Positions 43,939-55,868 of a stretch of DNA of 64,000 bases are shown one piece after another. Below the pieces are notes generated by a model. That model had not been told where the DNA came from. It saw only the letters and a list, made by a program, of their open reading frames with translations, and did not search any database. How positions within the stretch are numbered: the stretch's first letter is position 1; each line of letters begins with the position of its first letter. This DNA comes from Blastocladiella emersonii ATCC 22665. Its lineage: Eukaryota > Blastocladiomycota > Blastocladiomycetes > Blastocladiales > Blastocladiaceae. Made by a program: the position numbers and the translations under genes. The stretch spans positions 1,364,001 to 1,428,000 of the forward strand of contig JANHCV010000002.1 in the NCBI GenBank assembly GCA_025594325.1, written 5' to 3'.

Positions 43939-46900
43939 TCACCGGTTCCCCATGACTGAGCCCCGCCGCGACGATGTCCGCGTCGGCGAGGCGACGCCCC
44001 ACACCGGCTCGCCCGGTGTTGCGCCGGACCCCGACCCGGCCGCCGCCGCCATCCCGCCCGTCGCCGCAATGTTGGTCTGGTGGCGGCTCGTCTGCTCGAA
44101 GGGCGTTGCGGGCACGTCGCTGACGTCGGGGTACGACCCCATGCCGTTGCGCCCGGCGTCGAGGTAGTGCGAGTCGAACTCGAGCACCTCCTCGTCCTCA
44201 AGATCGAGGTTCGCCATCGTCTCGAGCGCGTGCGACACGGCGGCCGCGGCGGCCGAGCTCGGCCGGCGGCCCGCGCCACCCTCGCCTGGGATCCCGAGGT
44301 TGGCCCCGGGCGTCTGCGCGAGCACCGGGTACCGCGGCGTCGCGCGGTCGTCGTCGAGCCCGCCGCTGCCGCCGCCCACATTGCTGAACGGCGTCTCGAG
44401 CGTGCTCGGCCGCCGCGAGTCGGTCCCCGTCAGCACGTCGAGCTCGCGCGACCCCATGGACGAGGCGATCCCGCGGGTCCACGCGGTACCCGGCGGCATG
44501 TCCGAGTCGACGCCTTCGGCGACGCTGCCGAGCTCCATGCCGTGCGCTGTCGACACGCGCCGCGACGCGGCCGTGCTGGGCGCGCGCGCGTCCGGCGTCG
44601 AGGTGCCCGAGAGCCCGCCGATGCCCGTGCCGGTGAGCACCGATTGTCGCCGCTGCATCTGGATCACGCCCGTCCGCTTCTCGGCCTCGAGCAGCCGCTT
44701 GGCCGTCATGAGCCTACACGCGCTCCGTGTCAGCTTGAACCTCTTTCATCCCGCTCGCGCGAAATTACGCACCATGAATTGGAGTACGAGTGGACCACCA
44801 GGCGCAGATTCTTGCGATCGTCGCTGAGCAGCTCGAGGTCGCCCGAGTCCTGGATCAGGCTCTCGCACAGCCCAAACAGGTCCTTTTCGAGCTGGTGCAG
44901 CTCGTCGTCCCACGACTCGTCGGGCGCCTTGCGGCCCGACTTGATGAGCAGGTGCACCATCCACCGCACCAGCGAGTTGTGTAGCTTGATGTTTTCTACG
45001 ACGGAATCGAGGGTCAGGTTTGCTTCGCGCCTCGCCGTTTGCCGGTTACGTACGCTCGTTGCGAAGCTCGGAGTCGTTGGCGAGCTGGTCCGACACCTTG
45101 ATGAGCCACGCCTCGACGTTGGCCGGGAGCCGCCGCTCGTCGCCCGACGACGACGCGGCCATCATGGCTACACGATCGCACTGTCAGTTACTGAACCCAC
45201 CCACAACACTACCCCAAGCCGTACCGACGAGCACCGAGATCTGGTCGTGCCAGCTACTGAGCGACTCCTTGAGCAGCGCGCGCTCCGAGTTGCTGAGCGG
45301 GCGCGTGTTGTCGCGCGACGAGAAGAGCGAGTACCGGTCCTCGAGCTGGTTCTGCAGCGAGATGACCTGAGACGCGACGCCGTCGTCGCCCGAGACGCGC
45401 GACCGCATACGAGCGATCCAGTTCTCGAGCTCCTCCTTGAGGTGGAACAGCCGGTTCTGCAGCTCCACGTACTCCTTGCCGCTGCTCGACTTCTCGTTCT
45501 TCTTGAGCAGCGCCCCGCCCAGCGCCACCCACCCCTCGAGCGACCGCTGCAGGCCCGTCAGGTCGTCCATGATGTGCTCGTCGCGGTCCGACGTGTACCG
45601 CGTGCTGACCTGGTTGATGTGGTCGACCCACCGCTTCAGCATGTCCTGCACCGACTTGGTCTCGAACATGAGCAGCGTCCGCGCGCGGTCCATGGTCTGC
45701 ACCTCCTCGGCCGGCTCGGGCACCATGTTCGGGTCCTCCCACGGTAGCACGGGCGGGTTCGCCGTGGGCCGCACGCCGCGCGCACTGTTGCCGCGAGGCC
45801 GGCCGCCCGCGCCGGGCACGTTGAGGGTCCCGCCCGCGGCGTGCCCGCCACCGCCCGAGGTGCGGTGGTCGGTCGGCGCCTCGGCCGTGTCGTCGATCTC
45901 GAGCGATTTTTGGAGTGTGCGGATCTCGCGCAGCGTGCGGCCGAGGACCGACAGGCACTTGTTGTCCTCGTGGTCGATGCCGTGGGCGCGGGTCTTGAGC
46001 TCGCCCATCCACTCGTCGATGCGGCGCTCAATCCCGTCGACCTCGGTGCGGTAGTGCGTCGACATGATGGAAATGATATGGTTGACGGCGCGCAGGCGTC
46101 CATACTCGTACTTCTGCAGGATGGCCACGTCGGGGAGCCCGTGCTCGCTGCCGATGCGCAGCGCGAGGTGCGTCGCGGCGTCGACCCACACCTTCTTCTC
46201 GAGGTCGATGCTGCGGATCGACTGCTCGAGGCGGCGCCGCTGCATGCGGTACAGGTTGTGGTACTCGGTGAGCGTGGCGTCGACCGTCTCGCTGCGGGCG
46301 AGCGCGTCCAGCAGACCAACGCGCCCACCCTCACCCTGCTCGGCGACCAGCGTATCGGCGCGCTGGATCGCCGCGAGGTGCTCGCCGAGCGTGCGCATGG
46401 CGTCGCGCGTACGCAGCAGCTCATTGGACAGGCGGCGGTTGATGACGCGCTCGGCGCACAGCTCCGAGTACACGCCCTTGACGACGCGCGGGATCTGCGC
46501 GAACATGTTGGCGTACCGCTTGCGCAGCTCGCCCAGGATCTCGCCGCGCTCGATCATGTGCAGCGTCACCTGCCGTACCATCTCCTGGAACACCGAGTCG
46601 AAGATGGTGTGCTCGTCCTCGGCGAGCCGCAGCAGCGCGCGGATCTCGTTCGGGTACTCGTGGTGCGGGTTCGCCGCGCCCAGCCGCGCCAGCATCGCGT
46701 GCATGTTCTCGCGCAGCGCAATCACGTCCTTGCGCGCCGCCTGTACCGCGATCGTCGTCGTATTCGCTGGCCCGCCCGCGGCGGCCCCGGCGCCGCCGCT
46801 GCCCGCGCTTCCGTTGCCGTTGACGGGAGAGACGCGGCCCGCGAACTGCGCGCCAGCCGCGGTCATGGACTCGCCCATGATGGCCTGCAGCAGGCCTTCG

Positions 46901-47157
46901 GCGCCAGGCGCAATCGAAGAGTTGTGCTGCTTGAGCCCCTGTGCACCGCCTGCGCCGCCGAACCCGGGGAGAGGTAGAAGCGAGACGTCGCGGCCTGCCG
47001 ACTGCGGCGACTCTTCGATGGCATCGAGACCCATGAACCCGCCGCGCAGGCCGCCGCCGCGTTTGGCCTTGCCGGCGCGAGACCGGCGTCGTGTCGACAG
47101 GTCGATTTCATCGAGTTTCGGAAGGTCCTCGAGGACCGAGGCGGGTAGATGTGACAT
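43939..47157 (-). CDS. AXDND1: AXDND1-like axonemal dynein light-chain-domain protein
   Basis: Four exons (47157-45225, 45167-45054, 44995-44773, 44713-43939) join in phase to 1,014 aa. Residues about 180-300 carry the axonemal dynein light-chain domain: IFDSVFQEMVRQVTLHMIER then GEILGELRKRYANMFAQIP and VVKGVYSELCAERVINRRLS. This matches the pattern of p28/DNALI1 and AXDND1 (E-----Q----C-ERG-LL---R). The rest is long and mainly helical, with spectrin-like coiled coil (RTLLMFETKSVQDMLKRWVD; LEGWVALGGALLKKNEK). The C-terminal 250 residues are Ser/Ala/Gly-rich. AXDND1 is a large protein needed for sperm flagellum formation, and here it is probably a zoospore flagellar component. p28 itself is about 250 aa, so the size excludes DNALI1. 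Introns are 57-59 nt, ending GTGTAG, CGTAG and GTGTAG. Confidence 0.75.
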
Positions 47158-47223
47158 GTTATTGCTTCATCTGAGTGCGGAACGCGAGAAGGGAGGGCAA
47201 CGGCAAAGAAGCGAGGGCGCGAG

Positions 47224-47243
47224 ACGCGTCGCTCACCACGCGT
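47224..47243. promoter_or_regulatory. Paired ACGCGT sites upstream of AXDND1-like gene
   Basis: ACGCGT at 47224 (in GCGAGACGCGTCGC) and 47238 lie 67-86 bases upstream of the AXDND1-like ATG, inside the 169-base gap to the P450 stop codon. A CGTGATGTCTCGC element (about 47264) follows and resembles the GATCTCACG/GAGAC elements next to the same palindrome upstream of the dynein gene. Confidence 0.4.
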
Positions 47244-47326
47244 CGATTATCGCGTGACAGCCGCGTGATGTCTCGCAGCGCGACTCCGTGCGAGGCAAGT
47301 CGAAAGTCGCAAATATATTCTCAGAT

Positions 47327-50300
47327 CTAACCCCACACGTCCTCAATGTAATGCCCGGCGTTGCGCAGCGCATCCACGTGCGCGTCGCCGTCGCCGCCCA
47401 GCTTGGCCGCAAAGATCCCCGTGATAGCCGCCGCCACGTCCTTGGCCATCCCGCGCGCCGACCCGCAGATGTAGAAGACGGCCTTGCGCTCGTGCAGCAG
47501 GTCGAACACGAGGTCGGCCTCGGCCTGGATCGCGTGCTGGACGTACTTGGCCTTAGCCGCGGGGTCGCGCGAGTAGGCGACGTGGAGCTTGGTGAGGACG
47601 CCCTCGCTGACGTACTGCTGCAGCTCTTCGCCGTGGATCAAGTCGTGCTGCGGATGGCGGCACCCAAAGAAGAGGTGCGACTCGGCCGTCGTCCCGCGCG
47701 CCTTGCGCTCCTGCAGGAAGCTGAGGAACGGCGCGAGCCCGGTGCCCGCGCACACCATGACGACGGGCGTGTCAGCGCCCTCAACGGGCAGGTGGAACGC
47801 GTCGGGACACGGTTTGACGAGTGAGTGCACCTGGTGGCCCGGCTCGACGCGCTGCAGGAACGACGCGCACAGGCCAAGCGGGCCGACGCCGACGCACAGC
47901 GACACGCGGCCGGGCGTGAGCCGCGCGCTCGACGCGATCGAGTACCGCCGAGGGAACACGGGCGCCGCGTGTGTCAGGACGTCGGGGAGCGTGATGCCCG
48001 GCGCCGCCTGGATCGCGTCGCCCGCGCTGCGGAACGACGTCGTGACGCGCTTGGTGACGTTTGCGTCCTTGTGCCGGATCGCCGTCGCCGTGGCCTCGTC
48101 GCCCTGCCGCGTTGCAACGACTTCGGCGAGCGGCGCGCGGACCATGCCCGCGAGATCAACAAAGTACGTCAGCGCGTCGCGCACGCGGCACGCGCGGTCG
48201 ACGCCGATCGACGCCGCGGGCGATTTCGGGTTCGCGATCGTGCCGCGGAGGAGGAACGCCGAGTCGAGGTCGAGCCCGAGGTGCTGCGCGACGGCCGCGA
48301 CCATGGCCGGGTCGTTCTCGGGCCACACCTCGAAGTGGTCGCCCTCGCGGTACGTCGGGACGGCGCCCGAGTCCGACGATGACGGGGTGAGCTCGAACTC
48401 GATGTGGCGCGTCGATTTGCCCTCGATGCCCTCGATCCCCTCGACGGGCCGCAGCAGCTCGCGGTTGACGATCAGCTTGGCGGCCGGGTGCGATGCGGGA
48501 CGCACAGGCGCGACGCCGTCCCCCGAGACCAGCTCGACCTGGAGCTCGACGAGCGACATGGCGCTCTGCATCATCGGGTGCTCCTTGGCATCCGACAGCG
48601 GCGCGGCGATGCTGAGCAGGTCCTGGACCGCGACCCAGAACCGCGCGTGCCACGCCGTAAAGTGGGCATCGATATCGCCGTCGGCGTCGCCCGCGCCGAC
48701 GGGCAGCAGCCGCTCGCCGCCGAGCTCGTTGACCCGCGCGTCGACGTACTGCGGGAACGCCTGGAACGTGCGCGACCACTGGCTGTTGCCGCACCCGAAC
48801 ACCGCGTACGTGAGCCCCGCCAGCGGCTGCGCCGCGGGGTCCGCGGCCTTGAGCCACGCGGCCGCCGCGACCGCGTTGTCCGGCGGCGACCCGTTGTACG
48901 TCGACGTGATAAAGACGTGCAGCGCCGACTTGTCGATGCTCGCGGGCGACGCGGCCCACGCGTCGAGCGTCATGGTCGTCGCCGGGAGGTGGAACCGCTT
49001 GGCCGTGGCCTCGAGCTGGTGCGCGAAATCGGCCGACGTGCCCATGTTCGACGCGTACACGACGACGACGTTCTTGGACCGGCCCTCGGCCGAGTCGGGG
49101 AGCGAGGCGAGGAGCGAGGTGCTGCCGAGCGCCGGGTCCTTGGCAGCGAGCTGCGCGGACGTGGTGGCGAGGTCGGCCAGCTCGGGCAGCGAGTCGCGCT
49201 TGTGGACCGTGAGCCGGAGACTCGTCGGACGCAGCGTGAGCGCCTTGAGGTCGTACGGCAGCGGGACGGGCCCGTCGTACTCGAACGTGAACTTGCGGAC
49301 GAGCGTGGCGAGCGCGATCTTGGCCTCTTGCATCGCAAAGGCCATGCCGATACACGACCGCTCGCCCGAGCTGAACGGCAGCCATGCGTACGGGTGCCGC
49401 TTGGCCTCGTTCTCCTTGCTGAAGTGCTCCGGATTGAACACGTCCGGGTTCGCGCCCCACGCGTCGCGGTTGCGGTGCATGCCGACAATGTTGACGAGCA
49501 TGATGTCGCCAGCGTTGACGCGGGTCCCGCCCCCGATCACCGTCGAGCTCTTGCACGCCTTGAACAGGCCGGGCGCCGGCGGGTACAGGCGCAGCGACTC
49601 CTTGAGCACCATGGTCGTGTACGTGAGCTGGCCGAGCTGCTGCTGCGTGATGGGCGCGGCGGGGTCGCGCCCGCACACCCGCACCGCCTCCTCGAGCACC
49701 TTGGCCTCGACCGCGGGCGACTGCGTCAGCAGCCACAGCGTCCACGACAGCAGCGTCGCCGTGGTCTCGTGGCCGGCGATCAGGAACGTGACACATTGGT
49801 CGATGATGTTCTGGTCGTCCAGTTTCTCGCCCGACTCGGTCGTGGCCGTCAGCATGAAGTTGAGCAGGTCGCGCTTGTTGGCGTCGGGCGCGGCGTGGCG
49901 CTGCTGGAGCACTTGGTTAACCGTGTCCTGCATCAACTTAACGCCCGCGTCGAACCGGTAGTTGCGCGCCGTCGGGATCATTTTGTACAGCCGGATGTGG
50001 TTGTCCCGTTCCTTGGACTCGTTCAAGCAGAAGTTCATGGCGTCGATCTACACGTATGACACGGGTCAGCGGCCGGCCATGGAAACGAGGATAAACAGAA
50101 CGTACAAATGGATGCAGCAGCGCGTCCGGCCCGTCAAGAAGACCGAACGTGGTCCCGAACCCGCACATCGAGATGGTCTCGAGCGCGAAGCGCGTCATCC
50201 ACTGCGGAATGTCGACAACCTGGCCGTCCATCTGCTCGAGCGAGCCGACGAGCTTGGTCGTGGCGTCGAGCATGTCGGGCAGGTACATCTTCATGGCGCC

Positions 50301-51120
50301 GGCGCTGAAGGTGGGCGTGAGCAGCTTGTGCGCGGGCGCCCACTTGGGGTCGGACGTGTCGGTCGTGAAGAGGCCACGGCCGCCGAGGGCCTGCAGCTCG
50401 GCAAAGACACCCGCGATCTACACAAGTAACGTGGTGAGTTGACGGCGTGAGCGCGGAAGGCACGAAGGACCGCGTACCTTCTTGGTGAAGAAGGGCGACT
50501 CGTTCATGACGGCCTCGACGAGCTCGGGGTCGCTGGTGGCCACGAGCGGGATGTTGAAGGCACGCATGCGGAACGTCTTGCCATAGTCGCGGGTGAAGTT
50601 GCGCATGGCGGCGATAAAGTCGGGCGCGAGCTGGTGGACGTTGCCGAACACTGGGAGACCCGGCGGGCCGACATCCTGCTTGATGGTGAGCTTGCCCTCG
50701 ACGACGTGCAGCTTGGCAAACTGGGCGAGCGTCGCCGGCAGGAGATCGAGGACGGGCCGCTTGTCCTCGGTGACAAGGTACCACTCTACACGCGCGGACA
50801 GGGTGAGTTCGGTGGATACGAACGTAGAGTGAGGAGTGACGCGAACCATCGCCAGTGAGGCCGAGCTTGGCCGTGATCTGGGCGCGAATCTCGGGGGCCG
50901 TGGTCGTCGGCGCGTAGTGGATGGCGGCCTCGATGCCCGAGGCAACGACCGTGGTTGCCTTGACGGCGGCTGAGTCGGCCGAGGTCGGAGACAGGCGCGG
51001 TGACTTGAGCGAGAAGGCCGAGCCGATGGAGCTCAGGAGGCCCTTCTTGGCAGGCTGCTGCGCGACGGGGCACTCGCCGCCCTCGCTGCTGTCGGCTGTC
51101 ACGATCGGTACAGGCGACAT
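47327..51120 (-). CDS. Self-sufficient cytochrome P450-reductase fusion (CYP505/BM3 type)
   Basis: Four exons (51120-50847, 50785-50478, 50417-50106, 50047-47327; introns 58-61 nt) give 1,204 aa. The P450 half has DVGPPGLPVFGNVHQL, the oxygen-binding helix AGHETT (about 388), ESLR, and the haem loop FSSGERSCIGMAFA with its Cys near 530. The reductase half has an FMN-binding start VVVYASNMGTSADFAHQLE (about 624), the FAD motif RRYSIASS, the NADPH loop CAGTGLAPFLSFLQER and a C-terminal DVWG, as in BM3 (DVWAG). Such fusions hydroxylate fatty acids near the omega end using NADPH without a partner protein. Unusual: about 110 extra residues precede the P450 core, with Ser/Ala-rich low complexity and no clear membrane anchor, so a soluble enzyme is likely. 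Confidence 0.93.
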
Positions 51121-51782
51121 GATGGGGTTCGTCTATCGCATTTCATTCATATGCTGAAGAATGAAAGAGCGCAAGGCGCGAGGGACCATGAGCGACCGAG
51201 ACGCGACACGCGCGCGCGGGTGTCCGCAGGCGTGATTTCGCTCCATCGCCCACACGCGCGCGCATCGATCGCGGGTTCCTCTGCACAATAGCCCGCACCA
51301 GCAAGTCAGCGAGCGGCCGGGGCGGGAGACGCGGTGCGAGACACGGCGGAACGCGTCGCGTTGCACGCGTCGGGCGTCCCCGTGCGGCGCGCGTGACCGC
51401 CGCGAATTCGGCGCCTCTGCTCTTCGTCGCGCCCTCGTTTTCCCCCTCCCCGACCCACTCGCAGTCCCTCCTCAGTCGCGGCGAGGCACACGACGCCCCG
51501 CAACTGCACGCATCGACTCGGCCTCGGCGCGCCCGCCACGCCCTTCCGTTTGCTCTGCGCCTTGGATCCGGGGCGCTCTCCCCTGTCGGTCGCCCTCGCA
51601 ACCTTGGTCGCGCAACCGACCCACCCACCACGCACTCTCGCGCCGCAAGCGCTCTCGCACCCGCGCAGGAGACAGCGTGACGACGGTGGTTCCTGCGTTT
51701 GCACACGCCTTCCCCGCGCTCGCGCTACGCCACCACCCCCGCCACCCAGCACGACCACCATCCCCACTGCGACGCCGTCGTC
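51121..51782. other. Divergent promoter region between the P450 and striatin genes
   Basis: No gene is seen in this 662-base stretch. ACGCGT occurs at 51350 and 51365 in the context CGGAACGCGTCGCG and GCACGCGTCGGG. A C/T-rich leader runs from about 51420 to 51780 before the striatin ATG. Confidence 0.4.
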
Positions 51783-54337
51783 ATGTTCAAGGTCGGCCCC
51801 GGCGGCGGCCCGTTTGGCCCCGGGTCCGGATCGGGCGCGTTTGGCGGCTCGGGCGGCAACGGCAGCGGCAATGGCGGCAACGGGACCGGCGCTGCCGCGC
51901 CGCCGCTCACGTTGCCCAAGGTGCTGCACTTTCTGCAGGCCGAGTGGCGCAAGTTTGAAATGGAGCGCAACTCGTGGGAGATTGAGCGTGCTGAGCTCGA
52001 GGTACGGCCTGTGTGTCGGCTGCGTTGGGTTGGGGGAAGCGCGAGTCTGACCGAGATCGTGTCGACGTGTAGAGCAAGGTCGCCGTCCTCGAGGGCGAGC
52101 GCCGCGGCCTCGAGAACGTCAAGTCGGACCTGATCAAGCGCATCAAGATGCTCGAGTTTGCCCTGCGCCAGGAGCGGTACGGCGAACCTTGCGCGTGGGT
52201 CATCTTCTGCGCCCGTCACTGACGAGCCCCGATCGCGTAGGATCAAGAACCTGCACACGCCGAGCGCAACGAGCGCACCGGGCAGTCCGGGCATCCCGTC
52301 CGCCGCCAACGCGGCCGTCATTGGCGCCCTGACGGGCACGATCCGCGGGCAGTCCCCGGTTGCCGCCGCTGCCGCGGCTTCTGCGCCTGCGCCCGCACCC
52401 GCGGCTGCTCCTGCGGCTGCGCCACCATCCTCCTCGACGACCGCGGAACCCGTGACGGAAACCGCAGCCGCCCCTCCATCTGCCGCTTCGCTGGCCGATA
52501 CGACCATCATGCCGTCGTCGGTCGTCGCGACATCCGCACCCGCACCTACGCCGGCACCCGTACCAGCGCCGTCCGTCACAGTATCTGGCCCACCACGAGA
52601 CCACCGCATCGTGCTGACGACGCGTGCGCGCGCCGACACCGCGCGCAGCCGCGACGTGCTCAAGGCGTACCTCAAGGAGGTCAACACGCTGTCGGCGGCG
52701 GCCTCGCGCGCGTCCGTGTCCCGCGGCGCCCTCGCAAACGACACGTTCGACCAGCCCGTTGCCGAGACGACTTCCGCGTCGTCCTACGGCGGTAGTTCCG
52801 CGGCAGCGGCCGACGGCTGGTCGTCGCACGGCGGCATGACCGACTCGCTGACGATTGCGAGGCGGAGCGGCGGTGGCAACGAGCAGGGGCACCAGGCGGC
52901 GCCCGAGTACACGATCCTCGGCCGGTCGAGCGCCATGCAGAGCGAGATCGGGAACACGACGACCATCTCGCCCACGACGTCCGACGAGAACCTCGCTGCG
53001 CTCGCGGGCGGCGCCGAGCGCAAGAAGGTGCCGCGCAGACAACGCAAAGAATGTACGTTACATTTCTCGTGTTGTTACGAAGCGATTGCTGACAGGCCAT
53101 CGCGAGGACAGCCATTAGTACCCGAAGCGGTGGGCTCGACAAGGACCTCGCGGCGCTGACGCTCAACGACTCGGGCACGCTGAGTCTCGCGGGCGGCGGC
53201 GCGTACCGCGGCGGCGTGCTCGACACGTCCGCCTCGGCCGACACCGACGACGCGAGCTCGCGCGCCGACGCGAACCCGTGGCGCAACGTGCACATGCTGC
53301 GTCACCACGTCGGGGCCGTGCGCATGGTGGATTTCCTGCCGAGCGAGGCGCTGCTCGCGTCCGCGTCCGAAGACCACACGGTCAAGCTGTGGTCGCTGAG
53401 CAAGAAGAAGCGCGACCAGGACGCGTACCTGACGCTGCGCGGGCACCGGTGCCCGGTCCTCGCCGTCGCGTTCGACTCGCAGAACGACTTCCTGTTCTCG
53501 GGCGGCGCCGACGCCTCGCTCATGGTCTGGAAGCTCACCAAGGACCGCACCCCGCACGCGGCCTACGACAAGCGCGTCCGGCTCACGCAGCTCGACGGGC
53601 ATACCGACGCGATCTGGGACCTCAAGACGCACCCGGCCGCACCGCTCCTCGCGTCGTGCTCGGCCGACGGAACCGTGCGCCTCTGGGACACGACGCTCGG
53701 GTCGACGCCGCTCCTCCACACGCTGCGGCTCGCCGAGACGAACGTCGGCGCCGGCGTCGTCCCGACCTCGGTCGCGTTCGTGCCCACGGACATGAAGAAG
53801 CTCGCCGTATCTCTATCCTCGGGCTCCGTCGCCCTCGTGGACCTCGAGACGTCGGCCGTGATCTCGACCTTCGACACGGGCACCACCGCGCAGGCCAACC
53901 GCGTGGTCACGCACCCGACGACGTCGCTCGCCGTGTCGGTGCACGAGGACCGCAGCGCGCGGTTCATCGACACGGCGTCGGGCGCGGTCATCCACCGCAT
54001 GGTCGCTGCGCACACCACGGCCGTCGCCGCCGCCGACATGCACCCGTCCGGCCTCACGCTCGTCACGGGCGGCCACGACTGCAGCGTGCGCGTGTGGGAC
54101 GTTGGTACCCGCGCGTGCGTGCACGAGGTCACGGGCCACCGCAAGCGCCGCGACGAGGGCGTCTGGAGTGTTCGGTTCGCCGCGATCCCGAGCTCCGCGG
54201 CGGTGCCACCAGCGAGTGGTGTGTTTGGGGCGACTGCGTCGGCAGCAGCGGGGGCGGCGGCGTCGGGAGCAGGAGGCACGCTGCTCGCGACGGGCGGCGC
54301 GGACGCTGTGGTCAAGGTGTACCAGCGCGGCGGGTAG
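51783..54337 (+). CDS. STRN: Striatin, STRIPAK complex scaffold
   Basis: Four exons (51783-52001, 52073-52176, 52241-53052, 53112-54337) give 786 aa. After a Gly-rich leader comes the striatin N-terminal block LPKVLHFLQAEWRKFEMERN, continued over two junctions as WEIERAELESKVAVLEGERR and LIKRIKMLEFALRQERIKNL. This is the coiled coil that binds PP2A and dimerises. A disordered Ala/Thr/Pro-rich middle follows, then a WD40 propeller (about 435-785): LRHHVGAVRMVDFLPSEALL, LASASEDHTVKLWSLSKKK, GHTDAIWDLKTHP, SGGADASLMVWKL. Striatins scaffold PP2A and GCKIII kinases in the STRIPAK complex, which controls hyphal fusion, cytokinesis and sexual development in fungi. The last acceptor was chosen by phase (GACAG at 53111); an acceptor 16 bases earlier would shift the frame. 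Confidence 0.93.
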
Positions 54338-54467
54338 CACCCACACGATTTTGGTTGGCGAGGAGGGGAAACCGAGGACGGGAAGCGAGAAGAGAAATAC
54401 ATTTCAGTTCCGAAAGCAACGCCGTTAGACATGTATTGCGGGGGTCTGGGTATGTGCGAGAGACAGT

Positions 54468-55868
54468 TTAGTGGAGGTGGGTGACGCCCTCGAACGTCTT
54501 GCCCTTGTACGCGTCGAGGCCCTCGCCGGCGTACGAGACGAGGGGCGAGATCTCGACCTCAGCACCCTCGGCGAAGGTGGCCCCAGCGGCCTCGAGGTAG
54601 CGGTGGTGCAGGTCGAGGATATCGCGGCGCGAGGTCGCGGGGGAGTCGACGCCGTCCTTGTTCTTGAGCGGCGAGAACTCGTCGCGGCGCTCGCCCTCGA
54701 ACACGGCAAACGAGTCGGTGAAGGGGAACACGTCGAAGATGAACAGCTCCATCTTGACGCCGTTCGGGGTCGACGGCGCCACCGTCTCGCCCGACGCCAG
54801 GTCGACGTGCGCGATCTTCTTGTGGGCGACGTGGTACTCGAGCTTGTCCTCGAACTCCTTGACGCGCTCGAGGAAGGCGCGCGTGTAGAAGTGGTTGGCG
54901 ATGTTGGCGGCCGAGAGGAGCAGGGCGCCGTCGGCGGGGTTGCGGGCAGCCGAGACCTCGGCGGGGATCTCCGAGTACTCGACGACGCCGTACTTGCCGT
55001 TGCGCAGGCACACGACGCCGACGGGCTCCTCGGGGTCCGTCTTGCGCACCGTCTTGGCGCCGACCTCGGCGCCCTTGACGATGTTGTAGCCGAGGAACAC
55101 AGGGTCGGCCACCTTGACGAGGCAGTTGTCGACGCAGTACGCGTGGATGTACTCGACGCCGTGCGCCTTCATGTGGGCGAGGATGCCCGCCGACTCGAGC
55201 GCCGCGTACACGCCGCCGTTGCCGTCGGGCGCCACGGCGAGGCGGTGCTTGGCCTCGAGGAAGATCTTGCCGTCCTTGGTCAGCGCGGGGAGCGTGCCCT
55301 GCTCGAAGAAGTGCACGTTGGCCTTGTCGAGGCCAAAGTACCCGTGCTTGTCGAAGAAGGCGACCGTGTCCTTGCGCGTCGGGCCCGACACCATCACGTA
55401 CCACGGCAGCTTGCCGCCGGCGACCGTCTGCAGGCGCGCCAGGCGCTCGGCCTGCAGCTGGAACAGCGACTTGGCCGACGGCAGCTTGATGTCGAAGCAC
55501 CCCTTGGGGTCCTTGGACCCGAGGCGCGTGCCCTGGCCGCCGGCCATGAGCAGCACGGCGACCTGGCCGGCCTTGATGGCGGCGAGGCCGGCCTCGCGGA
55601 ACGTGTTGAGCTGGTCGGGCGACGCCGACGCCGCCGACAGGAAGACCGACGAGGGCAGCGGCTCGATCTTGGTGGTCGACGTGTCGATGGCGGACGCGGC
55701 CATGGCGGTCGCGTGGATGCGGTTGACGCGGGCCGGGTCGATGGCGGCCAGCTGCGCCGCGTACTCGGCCTGCTCGGCCTCGGCCAGCGAGTCCCAGTAC
55801 GTGAAGACGTGGCCCTGGCCGGCCGCCTCGTACTTGGCCTTGAGCGTCGAGATGTCGATGGCGGTCAT
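54468..55868 (-). CDS. UAP1: UDP-N-acetylglucosamine pyrophosphorylase
   Basis: Single exon, 466 aa. Motifs: nucleotide-binding loop LMAGGQGTRLGSKDPKGCFD (about 108-127), LPWYVMVSGPTRKDT, FFEQGTLPALTKDGKIFLE, PDGNGGVYAALESAGI, EYIHAYCVDNCLVKVADP, and a conserved VVEYSEI region. All are found in eukaryotic UAP1/QRI1, and the size fits. It converts GlcNAc-1-phosphate and UTP to UDP-GlcNAc and pyrophosphate in the cytosol, the last step before chitin synthase, N-glycosylation and GPI anchors, so it is important for the fungal wall. The start at 55868 gives the family-like N-terminus. A TATA-like element sits upstream. It is convergent with striatin (130 bases between stops). Confidence 0.95.
   Translation of the reverse strand: MTAIDISTLKAKYEAAGQGHVFTYWDSLAEAEQAEYAAQLAAIDPARVNRIHATAMAASAIDTSTTKIEPLPSSVFLSAASASPDQLNTFREAGLAAIKAGQVAVLLMAGGQGTRLGSKDPKGCFDIKLPSAKSLFQLQAERLARLQTVAGGKLPWYVMVSGPTRKDTVAFFDKHGYFGLDKANVHFFEQGTLPALTKDGKIFLEAKHRLAVAPDGNGGVYAALESAGILAHMKAHGVEYIHAYCVDNCLVKVADPVFLGYNIVKGAEVGAKTVRKTDPEEPVGVVCLRNGKYGVVEYSEIPAEVSAARNPADGALLLSAANIANHFYTRAFLERVKEFEDKLEYHVAHKKIAHVDLASGETVAPSTPNGVKMELFIFDVFPFTDSFAVFEGERRDEFSPLKNKDGVDSPATSRRDILDLHHRYLEAAGATFAEGAEVEISPLVSYAGEGLDAYKGKTFEGVTHLH

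Noticed and set aside
53053-53095. Earlier striatin acceptor (GACAG ending at 53095)
   Set aside because: It would put exon 4 out of frame with exon 3 (phase 1 donor) and stop after a few codons. The acceptor at 53111 keeps the frame into the WD40 domain.
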